Shown here piece after piece: positions 1 through 9,116 of a DNA stretch of 12,397 nucleotides (its first letter is position 1; each line of letters begins with the position of its first letter). Made by a program: the position numbers and the translations under genes. Source of the DNA: Mycoplasmataceae bacterium (GTDB taxonomy: Bacteria; Bacillota_I; Bacilli_A; Mycoplasmatales; Mycoplasmoidaceae); contig JAITJR010000083.1 in the NCBI GenBank assembly GCA_031278855.1, positions 1-12,397 on the forward strand, given 5' to 3'. The notes beneath the pieces were generated by a model. That model saw nothing but the letters and a program-made list of their open reading frames with translations. It ran no database searches and had not been told where the DNA came from.

Positions 1-30
1 TTCTGCTATAGAAATTTCAGGGTAGTAAGT

Positions 31-66
31 TAGTTGGTTTTATCAGTTTCTATAAATCCGAAAAAA
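31..66. repeat. Direct repeat copy A, just past the 3' end of the BspA-like gene
   Basis: This stretch matches 1861-1885. Both contain TAGTTGGTTTTAT and AAATCCGAAAAA; this copy carries 10 extra bases between the two parts next to a TAT repeat, as expected from slippage. The copies lie in the same orientation and bracket the whole BspA-like gene with its leader and promoter. They could be a shared 3' flank of BspA genes left by loss of a neighbour, or the ends of a duplicated or recombined cassette. The rest of 1-72 shows no gene and no convincing terminator. Confidence 0.6.
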
Positions 67-72
67 GGATAT

Positions 73-525
73 TTATTGGGTTGCTGGTGGTGGATCGAGG
101 CTTCAGTTTGATATGGCGCCGTTGATTTTAGCTTGGAATTCTGCAGCTTTGGCGCCATGGATTGTGTTAGTAGAGAGGTTGGTGATGTTATTCATCGGGT
201 TAGTGCCGAGAGAGAGGTCTTGTCGAGAAAAATCATTGTCGCCGACGGTGACGGAGGTGAGGGCGTAGCAGTAGATGAGGAAGTAGTTGCCGATGGAGGT
301 GAGGGAGTAGCAGTAGGAGAGGAAATAGTTGCCGATGGTGGTGAGGGCAGTGAGACCAGAGAGGTCGATGGAGGTGAGGGCATAGCAGTTGGAGAGGAAG
401 GAGTCGCCGATGGTGGTGAGGGCAGTGAGAGGGGAGAGATCGATGGAGGTGAGGGCGGTGCAGTTGCTGAGAAAGGAGCTGCCGATCTTGGTGAGGGAAG
501 ACGGAAGGGAGATATTGGTGAGGGT
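73..525 (-). pseudogene. 3' part of the BspA-like gene cut off by the TAA at 526-528
   Basis: The same frame continues for 150 codons after the TAA and ends at TAA 73-75; intact, the protein would be 504 residues. It holds further LRR_5 units, including one short unit (CYSLTSIGNYFLIY) that lacks the middle of a normal 23-25 residue repeat, then a non-repeat tail of about 55 residues ending DPPPATQ. One UGA (103-105) is read as Trp. No ATG or TTG lies early in this part, so separate translation is unlikely. One base change (TAA to TAC or TAT) would restore the full gene. Alternatives are a recent nonsense mutation, a population polymorphism, or an assembly error. Confidence 0.7.
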
Positions 526-744
526 TTAGCATTTGTAGAGGAAATAGTTACCGATGGTGGTGAGGGAAGAGAGAGGGGAGAGATCGATGGAGGTGAGGGC
601 ATAGCAGTTGGAGAGGAAGTCGGCGCCGATGGAGGTGATGGAAGTGAGACCGAAGAGGTCGAGGTAGGTGAGGGCGTAGCAGTTTAAGAGGAAGGAGTCG
701 CCGATGGAGGAGACACCGTTTAGGGTGCCGAAGTATACTGCTTT
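235..744 (-). repeat. LRR_5 tandem repeat block, 69-75 nt units
   Basis: The coding strand repeats units of 23-25 codons built around NCYALTSIDLS and LTTIGNYFLS. Units are close copies at DNA level: the plus-strand string GATGGAGGTGAGGGC recurs several times. Codons are mostly C-ending (ACC, ATC, CTC, TCC), unlike the AT-rich codons of the neighbouring ATPase genes. One unit is shortened, which suggests recombination between repeats. Confidence 0.8.
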
Positions 745-1587
745 TAGAAGTTTTTTGCCGTCGGTAGTTAGAGATAGGGTTAGAGATCCAGCGTCGCTGA
801 TAGTGAGGTCTCGCTCATCGGATACGCGACCGTCAGAGTATAGTAAACGGCATTTGTTTTCACCGATGGAGGAGACACCGTAGTAGGTAATGGTAATGGT
901 TTTGGTTCGGCCAGTGCCGTCGTTGGCAGTGGCTTTGAGTTTAAAAGTGCCGAATAGGTTTTCTGGGGTGGTTGAAGCTGTGTAAGTTAAGGTGTTGTTA
1001 GTGAAGGTGAAATTTTCTGGAAGTTCTTCGACGGATAATGTTGCACCATTGCATTGGTATTCATAGGTGGTGCGATAAGGCACGGCTAAATCTCGTGTCC
1101 CTTCGATGTTTAATGTTTTATCAGTGATTGGGGTGGGAGTTGCTGATAATACCGTAAAAGTTTGAGCAGCGGTAGCACCATTTAGAGAAACAGTCACAGT
1201 GTACAAGCCAGCGGTAGGAGGATTGTTGTAGTCTATGGAGATGGTGGTAGTCCTGGTTAGACCAGTGTCAGTTCAAGTATTAGTAGTAGTAAAGTTTGAC
1301 GAAGCAACCCCAAAATCGATAATAGGGTTTGTTCATGAAGTTGTGTTGATTTCAGTGACCGATAGGGTGGCGGTGCTGTCGGTATTGCCAAGATTAAGGT
1401 TGTTGGCAGAAATGGTGGCGGATAAAGTTGGAGTAGTAGTTGGTTGATTGTTTTGACTATGTCAAATCGCATAGCCGATACCAATACCACCGCCTAGTCC
1501 AGCAACAATTGCGCTAGAGGCGAGGGCGGCTTTGATTTTGCGATCTTTATTGTGGGATGATTGTGTTTTAGTTTCGTTGTTTTCCAT
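526..1587 (-). CDS. BspA-like leucine-rich-repeat surface protein, ended early by an in-frame TAA
   Basis: Probable membrane-anchored surface protein of the BspA type, a family linked to adhesion. The ATG at 1587 has an AAGGAG ribosome site at 1594-1599, six bases upstream. The open part is 353 residues with UGA read as Trp (for example codons at 1464, 1335 and 1275). Residues 1-19 are polar and basic, 20-42 form a Gly/Ala-rich membrane segment ending GGGIGIGYAIW, followed by Thr/Ser-rich, beta-rich Ig-like sequence to about residue 280, then LRR_5-type units (pattern CYALTSIDLSPLSSLTTIG) from about residue 282. A TAA at 526-528 falls where sister repeats have TAC, TAT or ACC after Cys. The frame then stays open to a natural stop at 73-75. 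The N-terminal anchor resembles the gene at 11303, including the motif GGGIGIGYAI. Function is inferred from family; the start and code are well supported. Confidence 0.8.
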
Positions 1588-1614
1588 GATTGGCTCCTTA
1601 GTTAGCAATAGTGA

Positions 1615-1649
1615 AAACAAGCTTTAGCCAAAATAGCTAAAGCTTGTTT
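1615..1649 (-). terminator. Terminator-like hairpin in the leader of the BspA-like gene
   Basis: Perfect 14-bp inverted repeat, arms 1636-1649 and 1615-1628, with a 7-base loop. On the gene's strand it reads AAACAAGCTTTAGC, loop TATTTTG, GCTAAAGCTTGTTT. Only a short T run sits at its end, so it is a weaker intrinsic terminator than the equivalent hairpin at 11228-11267. It lies between the G10 tract and the ribosome site, 27 nt before the ATG, so it can act only on the downstream surface gene (attenuation) or on mRNA stability. Confidence 0.6.
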
Positions 1650-1686
1650 GGTGGGAAAGAGAAAAGACAAAATGGTGCTTAGTGCA

Positions 1687-1722
1687 CTAGCAGATCTGTC
1701 CCCCCCCCCTATGAAATTGCAT
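1687..1722 (-). CDS. Putative leader peptide (11 codons) containing the G10 tract
   Basis: An ATG at 1722 lies six bases after the TATAAT box, so it sits at or next to the predicted transcription start and would be leaderless. The ORF reads MQFHRGGGQIC and stops at TAG 1687-1689 with ten G's. With 11 or 8 G's it would stop at TAA 1679-1681, still before the hairpin. With 9 or 12 G's it would run 32 codons beyond the tract, through the entire hairpin, ending at TAA 1602-1604, two bases before AAGGAG. No homologue is recognised. Translation is inferred only from start placement and from the parallel layout at 11159. Confidence 0.4.
   Translation of the reverse strand: MQFHRGGGQIC
1700..1709. 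repeat. Homopolymer C10 (G10 on the coding strand), slippage-prone tract
   Basis: Ten consecutive C's on the plus strand in an AT-rich intergenic region. On the BspA-like gene's strand it is G10, about 14-23 bases after the predicted transcription start and inside the putative leader ORF. Such tracts change length by slipped-strand mispairing and are common phase-variation switches in mycoplasmas. Because it lies downstream of the -10 box, length change would alter the leader RNA and the leader ORF's frame, not promoter spacing. Confidence 0.85.
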
Positions 1723-1728
1723 GGGAGA

Positions 1729-1780
1729 ATTATAGATATTTTTTCTAATTAAAAAATAAATCTTTGTAACTATTCACCGC
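1729..1780 (-). promoter_or_regulatory. Promoter of the BspA-like gene with 15-bp upstream element
   Basis: On the minus strand a perfect TATAAT lies at 1729-1734. Upstream, GCGGTGAATAGTTAC occupies 1766-1780, leaving exactly 31 nt to the -10 box. The same 15-mer precedes the other BspA-like gene (31 nt to TATAAG) and upp (30 nt to TATAAT). There is no good -35 box; the region is T-rich. The element would sit at about -44 to -58, a usual place for an activator site. Confidence 0.6.
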
Positions 1781-1815
1781 CATGTCCGTACAATCATATT
1801 TAGTAAAGCTAAATA
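1766..1815. repeat. 50-bp dispersed element, copy 1
   Basis: Matches 11007-11056 at 43 of 50 positions; six of the seven differences are transitions. It contains the 15-mer promoter element (1766-1780) and a small palindrome, TATTTAG (1797-1803) and CTAAATA (1809-1815). Both palindrome arms are identical in the two copies, while three of the five loop bases differ, which hints that the paired or symmetric structure is selected. It lies upstream of the surface-gene promoter. Confidence 0.7.
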
Positions 1816-1860
1816 AATATCAAATATCAATAGTATTGTGAGATTTGCAAGACGATGAAT

Positions 1861-1885
1861 TAGTTGGTTTTATAAATCCGAAAAA
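1861..1885. repeat. Direct repeat copy B, between the ATPase pseudogene and the BspA-like gene
   Basis: Same sequence as 31-66 without the 10-base insert: TAGTTGGTTTTAT followed by AAATCCGAAAAA. It sits about 130 bp upstream of the BspA-like promoter and 40 bp past the end of the ATPase gene. Elsewhere in 1588-1925 I see only the leader elements listed here and AT-rich sequence; no terminator for the ATPase gene is evident. Confidence 0.6.
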
Positions 1886-1925
1886 TAAGTGATGTTTATG
1901 TGATGAAGGATAAACTAAAATTAAT

Positions 1926-3133
1926 CTATGGATTTTTAAGCAAATCTTCCATTAAAATAATTTCAATGCCATTATTGATATCGCATGCTTTATTTTTTTC
2001 ACAAATTATTATTTTCCGATTATTATCATTAATTTTTAATAAGTTTTCACATTCATGCTGATAGTTCTGGGCATTTAATTCAAGACAAACTTGCACATAT
2101 GTAATTTTATTTTTAAATGTTAATACAAAGTCGATGTCAATATAGCGATCAGTTCCAGCATATACATCGTAACCTTGACGTTTAAATTGATTGAACACCA
2201 TATTTTCTAATAAGTAACTGATGTTACTATTAATTTTGCCTTCGTTGGCGATAAAGAAACCATTATCAATCAAATAATATTTTGTATTGTTAGCCATTAT
2301 TGCTTTAGTTTTAATTTGTCAATACTTGCATTCTCTAATTAGGTATGTTTTATCTAATCATGCTACATACAAAGATATAGTGGCGGCAGAATATCGTTGA
2401 TTATTGGTGCTATTCAAATACATTGCGATATTATCAAATGATATTTGTTTATCAATATTATTAATAATGAATAAATGTTCTTTAATTCTCTAATGTTTTT
2501 TATTACTTTTCTTGGCAAGATATCATTTTCTAGAACAGAACTATAAATACTTTGTAAATATTGAATCTTACCATCAGTAGTGGAGAATTGTAACGAAAGT
2601 GGCATCCTGCCATATAAAAAGTAATCTTGGTATGAATAAGTTAAATTATTCAATTCACATAATTCTTTATATTCTTGGAAGGAAAAAGGAAAAATTTCAA
2701 ATTGGATATATTTAGCCGTTAGTAATGTTGCTAATTCGCTAGACAATAATTTAGAATTTGAACCTGTAATATAAAATTCTAGATTTTGTCATGCAATTGT
2801 TGTTAATTCATTAATAGATCGTTCTCAATTAGGTATCTCTTGAATTTCATCAATGAATACATGAAACCTTTCCGTTGGATTAACTTTTGTTTTTAAATAA
2901 TTCGTTAGTTTTATAGATGAAGAAAAACGTATTTTATTTTCTTCTTTATTCATATCGATGGTTATGACATTCTTATCAGTTTTTAATAAATGTTCTCGAA
3001 TTTGTTTTAATAGTGTTGATTTGCCAGACTTACGAATTCCTACCAATACTTTAATAACAGGAACGTTAATGTAGTGTTCCATTTTTGCTAAATATTGTCT
3101 TCGAATTACTTCTTTAAAATTATTTTGTAACAT
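1926..3133 (-). pseudogene. AAA ATPase with DUF4143-type C-terminus, broken by a frameshift
   Basis: Member of the bacterial and archaeal ATP-binding family with an N-terminal AAA domain and C-terminal DUF4143; the cellular role is poorly known. The ATG at 3133 has no clear ribosome site. Walker A is GIRKSGKST at residues 32-40 and Walker B FHVFIDEI ends at residue 97 (Asp95-Glu96). UGA Trp codons follow, as in IPNWERSINEL. The frame is intact to about 2484, then the protein resumes in another frame as EHLFIINNIDK and continues through NSTNNQRYSAATISLYVAW to KNP and TAG at 1926-1928. The break fits loss of one A in TTAAAGAAC (2481-2483 on the plus strand). Both halves look well kept, so the mutation is recent, or a sequencing or assembly error. 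It is separate from the atp operon by 194 bp. Confidence 0.75.
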
Positions 3134-3176
3134 TCACTGAATATAGTAAAAATACACAGCGAGAGTTGGTATTTTT

Positions 3177-3205
3177 GCTAATTAGTAAAAAAATACATTT
3201 GACAA
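3177..3205 (-). promoter_or_regulatory. Possible promoter of the AAA/DUF4143 gene
   Basis: On the minus strand TTGTCA (3200-3205) resembles a -35 box, with TAATTA about 15 bases and ATTAGC 17 bases downstream as poor -10 candidates. The spacer and the weak terminator before it suggest that the ATPase gene is transcribed separately from atpC, but read-through cannot be excluded. Confidence 0.25.
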
Positions 3206-3270
3206 TAATATTTATGCTATTCACTATTTATGCTGTATGCAAATAGACTTAAATAATGGTGGTCTTTCTC

Positions 3271-3295
3271 TATTAATTTGTTTCCCATCCATCTT
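3271..3295 (-). repeat. 25-bp echo of an atpC segment in the spacer after atpC
   Basis: Bases 3271-3295 match 3510-3534 inside atpC at 23 of 25 positions in the same orientation. In atpC the segment encodes KMDGEQIN; here it would read KMDGKQIN, one synonymous and one Glu-to-Lys change. The similarity does not extend clearly either way. It looks like a remnant of a local duplication. Elsewhere in 3134-3327 there is a 10-bp direct repeat TATTTATGCT (3209-3218, 3225-3234) and a possible promoter for the ATPase gene. Confidence 0.5.
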
Positions 3296-3309
3296 TAACA
3301 ATACTCTTG

Positions 3310-3338
3310 AAAAATCATTGGAATAAACTAAGATTTTT
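3310..3338 (-). terminator. Weak hairpin at the end of atpC
   Basis: On the minus strand AAAAATC (3332-3338) pairs with GATTTTT (3310-3316) across a 15-base loop, overlapping the atpC stop. The stem is short and A/T-only except for one pair, so termination here is doubtful. No stronger terminator follows the operon. Confidence 0.25.
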
Positions 3339-3744
3339 TACTCAACTTGGATAGTTCATCTAATTCATTTTGTAATTTCCGTTGAATACTCTCATAAATT
3401 TTAATATTTGTAATATTTTTATGACTAACGACCTGCTCAATTTTTTGTTTTCTAATTTCAAAAACAGATTGATTAATCTTACTAGTGAAGTCAAAAAAAT
3501 CAGTAATGATATTAATTTGTTCCCCGTCCATCTTATATATTCCAGTATTGACAACGGTTGAAACACGTTCACCTTTATTGTCACGTATATAACAAATGGA
3601 CGGTAAAATTGAACCAATTGAGGGTTGATGCTCAGCTAAAAAACCTACCATACCATTAGGAGTTTTAATTTCCACCTGTAAAACATCATCTTCAAACAAT
3701 GTGCCAGCTGGGGTATCAACTTTTAATTTAAAAAGTTTTGGCAT
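3328..3744 (-). CDS. atpC: F1 ATP synthase epsilon subunit
   Basis: Epsilon is part of the F1 central stalk and couples rotation to, and can inhibit, ATP hydrolysis at the cytoplasmic membrane face. The protein is 138 residues, normal for the family. The N-terminal beta-sandwich carries the usual pattern KVDTPAGTLFEDDVLQVEIKTPNGMVGFLAEHQP, here at residues 8-41, and the end (about 92-138) is a charged helical hairpin, QSVFEIRKQKIEQVV then SIQRKLQNELDELSKL. It is the last gene of the operon; atpD stops two bases before its ATG in the junction TAATTATG. No UGA codon is present. Confident from sequence and position. Confidence 0.95.
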   Translation of the reverse strand: MPKLFKLKVDTPAGTLFEDDVLQVEIKTPNGMVGFLAEHQPSIGSILPSICYIRDNKGERVSTVVNTGIYKMDGEQINIITDFFDFTSKINQSVFEIRKQKIEQVVSHKNITNIKIYESIQRKLQNELDELSKLSKKS

Positions 3745-3746
3745 AA

Positions 3747-6055
<2,309 letters not shown>

Positions 6056-6057
6056 AA

Positions 6058-7638
6058 TTACTTCTTCTTTGCCTCGTTGACTTCGTCTCATTCAGCTGGC
6101 GAACCGTATTGTTTCATGTCATAGCCTTGAATACTTAAAACATATGTCTTGACAAATGCTTTCAATTTACTAACAAAACGATTAATTAAATCTTGATCAA
6201 AAGCCATTTTTTGCTTTAATTCGGCACGGAACGGTAATTTTTGCAAATAAGCAATTAATTGCACTTTAAAATCATCAAAATTTTCAACTGGAATTCACTT
6301 AATTATTTTTTCTTTAATAGCTAGCAACATAATGGCTTCATCAATCTGATCTAATGGTTGATTTTGAGGTTGTTTAATCATTAACATCACTCGTTTACCA
6401 TGATCTAGAATTCGTTTGGTCTCTGCATCCAAATCACTACCAAATTGACTAAAAGCATCCAATTCACGATATTGTGCTAATTCCAATTTCAACGAACCCG
6501 ACATTTGTTTGATACATTTAATTTGGGCAGCACTACCCACACGTGAAACTGATAACCCCGCATCAATTGCAGGACGTTGTCCAGCATTAAATAGTGATGT
6601 CATCATAAATAATTGACCATCGGTAATCGAAATTACATTCGTTGGAATATAAGCAGAAATATCACCAGCTTGAGTCTCAATAATTGGTAGAGCTGTAATG
6701 GAGCCACCACCATGATCTTCGTGTAATCGACATGCTCGTTCTAACAAACGGGAATGTAAATAAAACACATCACCTGGATACGCTTCACGTCCTGGTGGTC
6801 GACGTAATAATAATGATAATGTTCGATATGCCACAGCATGTTTAGATAAATCATCATAAATAATGAGGACATTTTTACCTTTTTGCATTCACTCTTCCGC
6901 AATGGTTACTCCTGTATAAGGGGCAATATATTTTAAAGCAGGAATGTCGCTGGCAGTAGCGGAAACCACAACGGTATATTCTAATGCCTCTTTCGCAGAT
7001 AAAGTACGTACTAACTGAGCAATTGACGAATTTTTTTGACCAATCGCCACATACACACAATAAACATCCTTACCTTTTTGATTGAGAATGGTGTCAATTG
7101 CGATCGTTGTTTTACCTGTTTGACGATCACCAATAATCAATTCTCGTTGTCCTTTACCAATCGGAAACATTGAATCAATTGATAAAATTCCTGTCTCTAA
7201 CGGTTCTGAAACAGATTTACGCGTCATAACTCCTGGAGCGATTTTTTCAATTGGCATAAATTTTTCAGCCGCAATTGTTCCTTTGCCATCGATCGCGTTA
7301 CCAAGCGGATCAATGATTCGACCTAGTAAAACATCTCCCACTGGCACTGATACAACTCGTTTAGTTCTTTTGACAATACTATTTTCGTTAATATTATTAA
7401 ACTCACCTAATAACACTACACCAACAAAATCTGCCTCTAAATTTAATGCCATCCCATAAGAACCATTTTCAAAGTGAACTAATTCATTCAACATTACATT
7501 GTCTAACCCAGTTACATTGGCGATTCCGTCCCCAATTGAAATAACTTTACCTTCTTCACTAATAGAAGTTACCTTAGCATATTTTTCAATCTTGGCTTTG
7601 ATAATTGTCGAAAATTGATCAACATTCTTAAATGACAT
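6058..7638 (-). CDS. atpA: F1 ATP synthase alpha subunit
   Basis: Non-catalytic nucleotide-binding subunit of F1. The protein is 526 residues once UGA is read as Trp at three places: TIAEEWMQKGKN (residue 250), KIIKWIPVENF and [13 protein letters not shown]. The P-loop GDRQTGKT is at 170-177; [20 protein letters not shown] follows, and [10 protein letters not shown] holds the arginine finger at about residue 366. The ATG at 7638 has AAGGAG seven bases upstream. It starts two bases after atpH and ends two bases before atpG. The TIAEEW position is clear evidence of UGA as Trp, because this Trp is conserved in the family. Confidence 0.98.
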
Positions 7639-7640
7639 AA

Positions 7641-8195
7641 TTACTCTCCTTGCTGGGCTAATTTAAATGAACTTTCACGCATTTTATTTAGCTTACTACG
7701 GATGGTAGCATCAATCGAAACTGCGTTGGTCTTTAATTTAATTCCGCCAATTAAAGATTTATCCACTAAATTATTAATTTTTACTTTAGCTAAACCCATG
7801 CCTACTTTTAGAGCATTCTCAATTGCTAAAATTTCAGCTGGTGATAAATGATAAGCGGAAGACACTTGTACATAATGGATCCCATAATGTTGTTGACATA
7901 ATTTTAAAAATAACTTGACAATATTAATTAAGTCACGGGCACGGTTGAAGTCCACCAATGTTCATAAAAAATAAATAAAAGTTTCATCTAGCTCGGGTGC
8001 AAATATTTCACTAATTATTTGCTTGCGAGTGATTTTTTCAATACTAGTATTGGCTAATAAATTAGAAAAATTTTGATCGCTTTCCAAAACGGTAACTAGT
8101 TCACTAGCTCATTCATAATATGTCTGTAACTTATTTTTACTCATTCCTAAATCAAAAAGAACAGCTGCATAATTATTGTCAATATTATTAATCAT
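7641..8195 (-). CDS. atpH: F1Fo ATP synthase delta subunit
   Basis: Delta joins the F1 head to the peripheral stalk b subunits. The protein is 184 residues, normal for the family. It begins [16 protein letters not shown], and a C-terminal section contains [19 protein letters not shown], where the family's conserved Gly-Gly turn lies, ending [21 protein letters not shown] Trp occurs in YYEWASEL and YFLWTLV. The ATG at 8195 overlaps the end of atpF by eight bases (ATGATTAA), so translation is probably coupled; GGTGAT lies just upstream. Sequence similarity is low, as is usual for delta, but position supports it strongly. Confidence 0.92.
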
Positions 8196-8808
8196 GTTTA
8201 TCACCAATTTTATGATTTGCTAATTTATCAATAAATTCTTTGACAATTTTTTCATCATCAGCTTTTTGAATCTTTTTTTGTAATAGAGCTTCGGTTGCAC
8301 TAAAAGCGATGTCTAAAATCTCTTTTTCATTGTTTTGTCTCAGGGAATTTTCTAGACGCAAAATTTGCTGTTGGGCATCAACCATAATCTTCTTAGCATT
8401 GATTTTACTCTCGTTTTCAATTGCCTCTTTTTTTACATAAGCCTGAGAAGTAGCATTGTCAATAATAGTTCTAGCTTGTGCATGGGCTTGAAGACGTGAC
8501 TGTTCAGCTTCATTTAATTTTTCAAAAGCTTCACGACGAGATTTTTCTGCTTCCGCAATTTCGTTGGCGATGTAAGCTTGACGTTTAGCTAACGAAGTCT
8601 TAGTGGGTTTTCATGCCAATCACATGATGATAATAAACAGGAATGTACAAGCAAATAAATGGGTTAAAAGCACCCATAAATTAGGTAACAAATCATTAAC
8701 TACCGTATCAGAATTTAAAGGTGCACAAGCAGTCAATAAAAAAATCAATGGCACCAAAATAACGATACCACTAACAAATATTAAAAACTTTACTCCTAAT
8801 TTAACCAT
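8188..8808 (-). CDS. atpF: Fo ATP synthase subunit b, lipoprotein type
   Basis: Subunit b forms the peripheral stalk between Fo subunit a and F1. The protein is 206 residues with UGA Trp at the end of the membrane segment (IIIMWLAWKPTK). An N-terminal hydrophobic signal with lipobox LTAC (Cys28) is followed by APLNSDTVVND, then the usual b membrane helix LLPNLWVLLTHLFACTFLF, then a long charged coiled coil (AKRQAYIANEIAEAEKSRRE onward). A lipoprotein signal on b is known from mycoplasmas and absent from most bacteria. The ATG at 8808 is the first after an in-frame stop; no clear ribosome site is visible in the 18-base gap after atpE. Confidence 0.93.
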
Positions 8809-8826
8809 GAATATTAGCTAACTATG

Positions 8827-9108
8827 TTATTTAGTCACAACAAAAATCAGTAATAAAGCCACAATTAACGCATAAATCGCTGAGGTTTCAGCAATCGCTG
8901 CTCCCACAATCATCATGGTTCGTACACGTGATTCCATCTCTGGATTACGAGCAATCGCCTCACACGCTTTACCAGCTGCATAACCCTGACCCATGCCAGC
9001 ACCAAGCCCGCCCACGGCAGCTAATCCAGCGCCAATGTAGGCTCCTAAGCTACCGCTACTGTTCACATCACCAACCATTTGGGAAAGTGTGGTTAATATA
9101 TCTGTCAT
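8827..9108 (-). CDS. atpE: Fo ATP synthase subunit c
   Basis: Subunit c forms the proton-carrying rotor ring in the membrane. The protein is 93 residues, two membrane helices in a hairpin: about 21-47, Gly-rich (GAGLAAVGGLGAGMGQGYAA), and 64-90. The polar loop ARNPE is at 53-57 and the ion-binding carboxylate is Glu74 in AAIAETSAIYAL. No Na+-type glutamine signature is evident at the usual helix-1 position, which fits proton use, but this is a reading by eye. The sequence TAGGAG combines the atpB stop with the ribosome site for this ATG. Confidence 0.97.
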   Translation of the reverse strand: MTDILTTLSQMVGDVNSSGSLGAYIGAGLAAVGGLGAGMGQGYAAGKACEAIARNPEMESRVRTMMIVGAAIAETSAIYALIVALLLIFVVTK

Positions 9109-9116
9109 TTTAACTC

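Noticed and set aside
192..602. Minus-strand proline/serine-rich ORF (and another at 233-532)
   Set aside because: Other-frame readings of the same repeats; the LRR frame has the matching protein family, the start and the ribosome site.
133..687. Plus-strand ORF of 184 codons rich in DGGEG and VAVGEE repeats
   Set aside because: It is the antisense shadow of the LRR repeat block; its periodicity follows the 69-75 nt coding repeats of the minus strand and it has no ribosome site.
235..744. CRISPR-like array
   Set aside because: The repeats are contiguous coding units in one frame with LRR_5 pattern, with no unique spacers.
3127..3137. GTAACATTCAC near the ATPase start, and CTATTCAC at 3217-3224, as further copies of the 15-mer
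   Set aside because: Only partial matches, one over the start codon, and no -10 box at 30-31 nt.
6056..6091. Upstream ATG at 6091 for atpG
   Set aside because: It would lie inside the atpA coding tail; the family begins at the helix starting from 6055.
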